Source of the DNA: Thalassospiraceae bacterium LMO-SO8
Lineage (GTDB): Bacteria; Pseudomonadota; Alphaproteobacteria; Rhodospirillales; Casp-alpha2
Direction of reading: 5' to 3'
NCBI GenBank assembly: GCA_031655335.1
Contig: CP134226.1
Span: 3,778,001-3,842,000 of the forward strand
DNA: 64,000 bases
Positions 59,453 through 64,000 of this stretch are shown here, piece after piece. Both the position numbers and the translations under genes were made by a program. How positions within the stretch are numbered: the first letter of the stretch is position 1; each line of letters starts with the position of its first letter. The notes beneath the pieces are model-generated. The model was not told where the DNA came from and ran no database searches. It worked only from the letters and a program-made list of their open reading frames with translations.

Positions 59453-61027
59453 TCATGCCAACCCCCGGTCGCGGATCATCGCCAGCGCCCCCGCGACCGT
59501 GTTCTTGCGCGAACCTGAACTGTCGATGACGGTCCAGGTCACGTCGCCCAGATCGGCCTCTTCCTGTCGGCGGGCAACCTCGGCCCCGGCGTCGGACACA
59601 TTGTCGCGCCGGCTGTCGACCCGTTCCAGGCGCACGGCCAGCGGGGCGTCGGCCCACAGACCGAGAAACGGCACCTTGAGCCGCCCGGCCAAGGACTCGA
59701 CCCCGGCCCTTTCCTCGGGCTTCAGCGACACCGCGTCGAACACCACGGATTGGCCGGCGGCGAGCGCTCGGGCGGCCTCGTCGAAGCAGGCGTCATAAGT
59801 GCGGCGCGAGGCCTCGGGCGTGTAGCTTTCCGGCGGCAGACGGTCGAACAGATCGATGCCCGCAAGGCGTTTGCGTTGCACGTCCGTGCGCACCACGCGG
59901 GCCCCGGGCACAGCCCCCAGATGGGGGGCGAGTTCCCGCGCCAGGCGGCTTTTGCCGCTGCCGGACAGGCCGCCGACGGCGATCAGCACCGGCGGCGCCG
60001 GGTTCAGGTATTGCAGGGCCCGAAAAAAGTATTCCCGCGCACGCCCGGCACGGCGGCGGCTTTCGGCCGCATCCGCCAGGGCCGCCGCCTGGGACGCCCC
60101 GACATGGGCGCGGACGGCGGCGCGCATGGACAAAAACAGCGGCAACAGGGCCAGACCGTCAAGATCGCCACCGTCCAGAGGCGCGCGGTCGAGATAGCGG
60201 TTGAGCACGAAGGACGCCAGCCGGCGGTGCCCCCGCAGGTCCATATCCATAAGCAGGAAGGCGAGATCGTACAGCACGTCGATGCGCGCAAAGGCGTCGT
60301 TGAATTCTATGGCGTCGAACAGGGTCGGCCTGTCTTCGAACAGGCAGATATTCGCCAGGTGCAGGTCACCATGGCAATGGCGCACCCGTCCTCCATCCCG
60401 CCGCGCGTCCAGCAGGGCCGCCAGGCTGTCTTGCAGTTGCCGGGATCCGTCGGTCAGGGCATCGATGTCGTCCGCATTGAACAAACCGCCTTGAGCGCCG
60501 TGGAAACTGGCGTCGTTGTTGTCGATGACCGCGCGAGTGCCCGCCGCCCCGCCGCGTTCATGGTCGATCTCGGCCGCGGCATGAAAGGCCTGGATGCCGT
60601 CGGCCAGGCTTTCCATCAGGCGGCGGTTGAGCGCCCCCGCGTCGGCCAAGTGGGTGAACAAGGCACCGTCGGGAAATCGCCGCATCTCGACCAGCCAGTC
60701 GACGGGATCGCCCGCGCCGCCGAGGGCCAGACGCCCGCCTCCTTCATCCGTGACCGCCATCGTGCCCAGGTAGATCGCAGGCGCGGTGCGCCGGTTGATC
60801 GCCACCTCGGTTTCGCAGGCACGGCGGCGGGCCTCCAGGGTCGAGAAATCGAGATAGGGAAAGCGGACCTGCTTCTTCAGCTTGTAGGCCCGGTCGCCGG
60901 CCAGAAATATGTGGGACACATGGGTTTCCTGCCGCGCGACGTCCGTCCCCGGCGGCAGACCGAAGGCCTTGGGATCGGCGAGAAAGGCGATGACCGCCTG
61001 CTGGCTACTGTCACCGCCCCCACTCAT
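59453..61027 (-). CDS. Fused aminoglycoside phosphotransferase-like/AAA kinase protein
   Basis: A 524-residue two-domain protein. The N-terminal part (about 1-335) is APH/choline kinase-like: HGDLHLANICLFEDRPTLFDAIEFND contains the catalytic Asp and DFG-like acidic pair. The C-terminal part (about 345-524) has the P-loop [12 protein letters not shown] and DVQRKRLAG of the AAA_33/zeta-toxin-like kinase group. The fusion is widespread in proteobacteria; the substrate is unknown. The ATG overlaps the stop of the upstream CDF gene (ATGA), so they are coupled. Confidence 0.85.
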   Translation of the reverse strand: MSGGGDSSQQAVIAFLADPKAFGLPPGTDVARQETHVSHIFLAGDRAYKLKKQVRFPYLDFSTLEARRRACETEVAINRRTAPAIYLGTMAVTDEGGGRLALGGAGDPVDWLVEMRRFPDGALFTHLADAGALNRRLMESLADGIQAFHAAAEIDHERGGAAGTRAVIDNNDASFHGAQGGLFNADDIDALTDGSRQLQDSLAALLDARRDGGRVRHCHGDLHLANICLFEDRPTLFDAIEFNDAFARIDVLYDLAFLLMDMDLRGHRRLASFVLNRYLDRAPLDGGDLDGLALLPLFLSMRAAVRAHVGASQAAALADAAESRRRAGRAREYFFRALQYLNPAPPVLIAVGGLSGSGKSRLARELAPHLGAVPGARVVRTDVQRKRLAGIDLFDRLPPESYTPEASRRTYDACFDEAARALAAGQSVVFDAVSLKPEERAGVESLAGRLKVPFLGLWADAPLAVRLERVDSRRDNVSDAGAEVARRQEEADLGDVTWTVIDSSGSRKNTVAGALAMIRDRGLA

Positions 61028-61998
61028 CGGAAGACCGCCCGGTCTTCCTCCAAACCTTCCGGGTCTTCGTGGATGATGATCTCGGCATTGGGATAGACCG
61101 CCAGCAGGTCCGCCGTCACCGCATCGGTCACGTCATGGGCCTCCAGCAAGGTCATGTCCGGCGCCATTTCCACATGCATCTGAATGAACACCTGGGCCCC
61201 CGATGACCGCGTGCGCAAATCGTGCATGCCGTGCACGTCGGCGTGGCGGGTCACGATTTCGCGGATGCGTGCCCGTTCCTCGTCCGCCAGTTCCTTGTCC
61301 ATCAGGATGTCGAGGGCCTGCTTGCCGATCTTCAACGCGCCGATGACGATGTAGCCGGCGATGGCCACGGCGAACAGGGGATCGGCAATGGTGATGCCGA
61401 ATTCCGAGACAATGTAGAGCGAGGCGATGACGCTGGCGTTGATCATCACGTCGGTCTGGTAATGCAGACTGTCGGCGCTGACCGCGACCGATCCCGAACG
61501 CCGCACCACATAACGCTGGAACAGCACCAGAGCGACCGTGACGACGATGGAAAACACCATCACCGCATAGCCGACATCCGTATTGGTGATGGCCTTGGGG
61601 TGGATCAGACGCTCCCCGGCCTCAAGCAGCAGGAACGCCGCCGACCCGCAGATGAACGCCGCCTGCGCCAGACCGGCCAGCGGCTCGGCCTTGCCGTGGC
61701 CGAAGCGGTGTTCGCGGTCGGCCGGCTGCAATGCGTGGTGAACGGCGATCAGGTTGATGACCGAAGCCAGGGCGTCGAGCATGGAATCGATCAGCGTGGA
61801 TAACAGGCTGACCGACTCGGTCAGCGTCCAGGCGGCGAACTTGACCCCGATCAGGACCAGGGCGACCCCGACGGAAGCATAGGTCGCGGCGCGCATGAGC
61901 CGGGCCGCCCGGCTGTCGAGGCCGCCATTCGCCGCCACCGTCGCCGCCTGAGTGGCGGTCGCCTGTTCGCTGATCGGGGGCTCGGTCGCGTCGCTCAC
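61024..61998 (-). CDS. Cation diffusion facilitator (FieF/Zn-Fe type)
   Basis: A 324-residue cation-proton antiporter with six TM helices and a C-terminal cytoplasmic domain. The CDF metal site is seen in [11 protein letters not shown] (two Asp) and HYQTDVMIN (His and Asp). [14 protein letters not shown] is the typical cytoplasmic loop. It probably exports Zn2+ or Fe2+. The GTG at 61998 is chosen because it overlaps the pdxH stop (GTGA). The longer frame to 62349 overlaps pdxH and is not credible. Confidence 0.9.
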   Translation of the reverse strand: MSDATEPPISEQATATQAATVAANGGLDSRAARLMRAATYASVGVALVLIGVKFAAWTLTESVSLLSTLIDSMLDALASVINLIAVHHALQPADREHRFGHGKAEPLAGLAQAAFICGSAAFLLLEAGERLIHPKAITNTDVGYAVMVFSIVVTVALVLFQRYVVRRSGSVAVSADSLHYQTDVMINASVIASLYIVSEFGITIADPLFAVAIAGYIVIGALKIGKQALDILMDKELADEERARIREIVTRHADVHGMHDLRTRSSGAQVFIQMHVEMAPDMTLLEAHDVTDAVTADLLAVYPNAEIIIHEDPEGLEEDRAVFR

Positions 61999-62615
61999 GG
62001 GAACAACCGCTCCGTCTCCCAGCCCGTGCCGAGGCGGTGATAAACAATGCGTTCGTGCAGGCGGAAGGCGCCTTCCGTCCAGAATTCGATGCGTTCGGGC
62101 ACGACGCGGAAACCGGACCAGAATTCCGGCCTGGGGATGGCGCCGACATGGAACTTGGCGGTGAACTCGGCAACCCGCTTTTCCAGGTCGAATCGGGTCT
62201 TCATGGGCCGCGACTGCCGCGATGCCCAGGCACCGATGCGCGAGGATCGGTGGCGGCTTTCGTAATAGGCATCGGCCTCGGCCGGGGTGACCGGCCGGAT
62301 GGCGCCTTCGACACGGACCTGACGTTCCAGGGTCTTCCAGTAAAAGCACAGCGAGGCAAAGGGGTTCTCCGCCAGTTCCCCGCCCTTGCGGCTTTCCAGA
62401 TTGGTGTAGAACACGAAGCCCTGCTCGTCGACATCCTTCAACAGGACCATGCGCACGCTGGGCCGCCCCGACGCCGTCGCCGTGGCCAGCGCCATGGCGT
62501 TCGGATTACTGATTTCCTTACCCTCTGCCTCGCCCAGCCAGCCGCGGAATTTTTCGATGGGATCATCGGTGGCGGGCTTGCGCGGCGGGGCGTCGTCCTG
62601 GGGGTGCGGGTTCAT
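61995..62615 (-). CDS. pdxH: Pyridoxamine 5'-phosphate oxidase
   Basis: FMN enzyme of vitamin B6 synthesis and salvage, oxidising pyridoxamine or pyridoxine phosphate to pyridoxal phosphate. The 206-residue protein has the family blocks [35 protein letters not shown] (about 38-72), [20 protein letters not shown] and [18 protein letters not shown]. Length is typical. First gene of a three-gene coupled operon with the CDF and kinase genes. Confidence 0.95.
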   Translation of the reverse strand: MNPHPQDDAPPRKPATDDPIEKFRGWLGEAEGKEISNPNAMALATATASGRPSVRMVLLKDVDEQGFVFYTNLESRKGGELAENPFASLCFYWKTLERQVRVEGAIRPVTPAEADAYYESRHRSSRIGAWASRQSRPMKTRFDLEKRVAEFTAKFHVGAIPRPEFWSGFRVVPERIEFWTEGAFRLHERIVYHRLGTGWETERLFP

Positions 62616-62794
62616 GGGTCTCGTTTCCGGTCGGCGAATATGGTCAAAGGTCTGCCATAATCCTTTGACATGTTAATGTCCATGATGGCGGATATGTGAT
62701 TTTAAGGGCTATTGCATGTAAAATGCAGTTCCCGCCGCCGCAACACCGCGGCCGCAGGAAACCAGACGGACGCACATTCGAAGAGGTCATCGGA

Positions 62795-63271
62795 ATGAAC
62801 ATCGTGAAATTCACCGGGGTTGCGGTTCTGGCCTTGGCGCTGACCGCTTGCGGAACCGACAAGGCAGGCGACAAGCAGACTGTCGGCACCCTCTTGGGCG
62901 CCGGCCTGGGCGCCTTGGCCGGATCGCAGTTCGGCGGCGGCAAGGGACAGTTGGCGGCGGTCGCCGTGGGCGCGCTTGCCGGTGCCTGGTTTGGCGGCGA
63001 GGCCGGGAAATCTCTCGACAAGGCCGACAAGGCCTATGCCCAGCGCACGGCGCAGGACGCCCTTGAGTACAACAAAACCAACCAGACCGCGTCCTGGAAC
63101 AATCCGGATTCCAAGGCGGCCGGGACCTTCACCCCGACCAAGACCTATCAGACCGTCGACGGCGCCAACTGCCGCGACTACGAAACCTCCATCGTCGTCG
63201 ACGGCAAGACCGAAAAGGCGACCGGCACGGCCTGCCGGCAGCCCGACGGAACCTGGCGCGTCGTCAACTGA
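62795..63271 (+). CDS. 17 kDa surface-antigen-like glycine-zipper lipoprotein
   Basis: A 158-residue outer-membrane lipoprotein. The signal peptide ends LTAC (lipobox, Cys at residue 19). A glycine-zipper region follows (TLLGAGLGALAGSQFGGG...AVGALAGAWFGGEAG, about 30-70), then a C-terminal domain with two cysteines (NCRDYETSIV, TACRQPDGTWRVV). The layout matches the Rickettsia 17 kDa antigen family, thought to associate with the outer membrane or peptidoglycan. The start ATG has an AGAGG ribosome binding site. Confidence 0.85.
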   Translation: MNIVKFTGVAVLALALTACGTDKAGDKQTVGTLLGAGLGALAGSQFGGGKGQLAAVAVGALAGAWFGGEAGKSLDKADKAYAQRTAQDALEYNKTNQTASWNNPDSKAAGTFTPTKTYQTVDGANCRDYETSIVVDGKTEKATGTACRQPDGTWRVVN

Positions 63272-63313
63272 TCGCCGCGCGGGCGATTGCACGCGGCGGG
63301 GGCCGGGGCTGCC

Positions 63314-64000
63314 ATGAAGGATGCCTATAAGATTCTCGGCGTCGCCAAGAACGCTACGCCGGACCAGATCAAGTCCGCCTACCGCAAGGCGGCGCGCGAG
63401 CGCCACCCCGACCTGGACCCCGGCAACCCTTGGGCCGAAGACGATTTCAAGGAACTGACCGCCGCCTACGAGGTGCTGTCCAACGCCGACCGGCGCAAAC
63501 GCTATGACGACGGTGAAATCGACGCGACCGGCCAACCCCTGACCGGCCAGGGAACGGCGGGCTATGACGCCAAGGGCCGGGCCAAGACCCGGCGCTGGAG
63601 GAAGGATCCGTTTGAGACCTTTCGCCAGAAGAAACGCCAGGAAAAGGCCGTCACGGTCGACGGCGCCAACGTCAACTATTCCCTGACGCTGAGTGCCGCC
63701 GAAGCCATGCAGGGCGGCACCAAGTTCATCAGCATGACCAACGGCAAGCGCCTGAAGGTCGCCATTCCCAAGGACACCCGCGACGGCCAGGTATTGCGCC
63801 TGAAGGAACAGGGCATGCCCGGCCTGGGCGGCGGCAAGCCCGGCGACGCGCTGGTCATCGTCAAGGTCGACGCCGACGGGCGATTCCGCATCGACGGCCG
63901 CGACGTTCATGTCGAGGTGCCCGTTGATCTGGCGGACGCGGTCCTGGGCGGCAAGATCAAGGCCCCGACCCTGGACGGCGAGGTCAGCGTCACCGTGCCC
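63314..64000 (+). CDS. DnaJ/CbpA-type cochaperone (truncated by window edge)
   Basis: The first 229 residues of an Hsp40 protein; the frame is open to the last base. The J-domain (residues 3-70) contains the essential HPD motif (RERHPDLD). A linker lacking the Cys-rich zinc finger of classical DnaJ is followed by the C-terminal substrate-binding beta-sandwich (SLTLSAAEAMQGG, RLKEQGMPGLGGG). This is the CbpA/type II layout. It stimulates DnaK ATPase. The stop lies beyond the window. Confidence 0.85.
   Translation, partial: MKDAYKILGVAKNATPDQIKSAYRKAARERHPDLDPGNPWAEDDFKELTAAYEVLSNADRRKRYDDGEIDATGQPLTGQGTAGYDAKGRAKTRRWRKDPFETFRQKKRQEKAVTVDGANVNYSLTLSAAEAMQGGTKFISMTNGKRLKVAIPKDTRDGQVLRLKEQGMPGLGGGKPGDALVIVKVDADGRFRIDGRDVHVEVPVDLADAVLGGKIKAPTLDGEVSVTVP

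Overview
The window is a GC-rich alphaproteobacterial chromosome segment, most likely Rhodospirillales. This rests on protein style, the tRNA-Tyr/tRNA-Gly/tuf/tRNA-Trp/secE/nusG/rplKAJL order, a PAS_5-type protein, COX15-type heme A synthase and soeABC. I see no insertion sequences, CRISPR arrays, integrases or phage genes.

Layout. 1-5.4 kb, minus strand: translation cluster running from tRNA-Tyr through tRNA-Gly, tuf, tRNA-Trp, secE, nusG, rplK, rplA and rplJ to rplL, with a strong promoter ahead of tRNA-Tyr. 5.4-13.6 kb: rlmB, small PAS and cyclic-nucleotide-binding proteins, tRNA-Thr, argS, a DksA/TraR-like zinc finger protein, a MATE transporter, two tandem paralogous DMT transporters and a cupin. 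13.7-14.5 kb: an AT-rich, probably acquired gene with a HEPN-type motif. 14.5-17.1 kb: a ChaC-like gene coupled to prfC, and a tiny Arg/Asp-rich protein.

17.1-38.9 kb is the most interesting part. A LapG-like periplasmic cysteine protease is divergent from a membrane sensor ending in a PAS domain and a degenerate HD-GYP domain. Next to them is an 18.3-kb gene for a 6108-residue RTX adhesin with an N-terminal FecR/retention-like module and a TAAG motif of the kind LapG enzymes cut. LapD, the usual c-di-GMP receptor of Lap systems, is absent from the window. The pseudo-HD-GYP protein sits where it could replace it. The adhesin and sensor promoters each carry a CRP-type site about 60 bp upstream of the predicted start.

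38.9-47.5 kb is a sulfur block. soeABC (cytoplasmic membrane-bound sulfite dehydrogenase) is divergent from cysH (APS reductase type), cysD and a cysN-cysC fusion, across an AT-rich operator-like intergenic region. 47.5-52.1 kb: a carboxyl-terminal protease coupled to a DHH phosphoesterase, heme A synthase, and cobA, which makes the siroheme precursor. 52.1-57.4 kb: a 1376-residue two-TM coiled-coil protein, resembling TipN/GPR polarity factors in architecture, and a TAXI-type solute-binding protein. 57.4-64 kb: an SDR oxidoreductase, an SRAP protein, an acidic-tailed hypothetical, a translationally coupled pdxH/cation-efflux/kinase operon, a 17-kDa-antigen-like lipoprotein, and a CbpA-like DnaJ protein cut by the window edge.

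All calls come from reading motifs and gene order. No database search was run. Start sites were chosen from ribosome binding sites, overlaps and family N-termini and are marked where uncertain.
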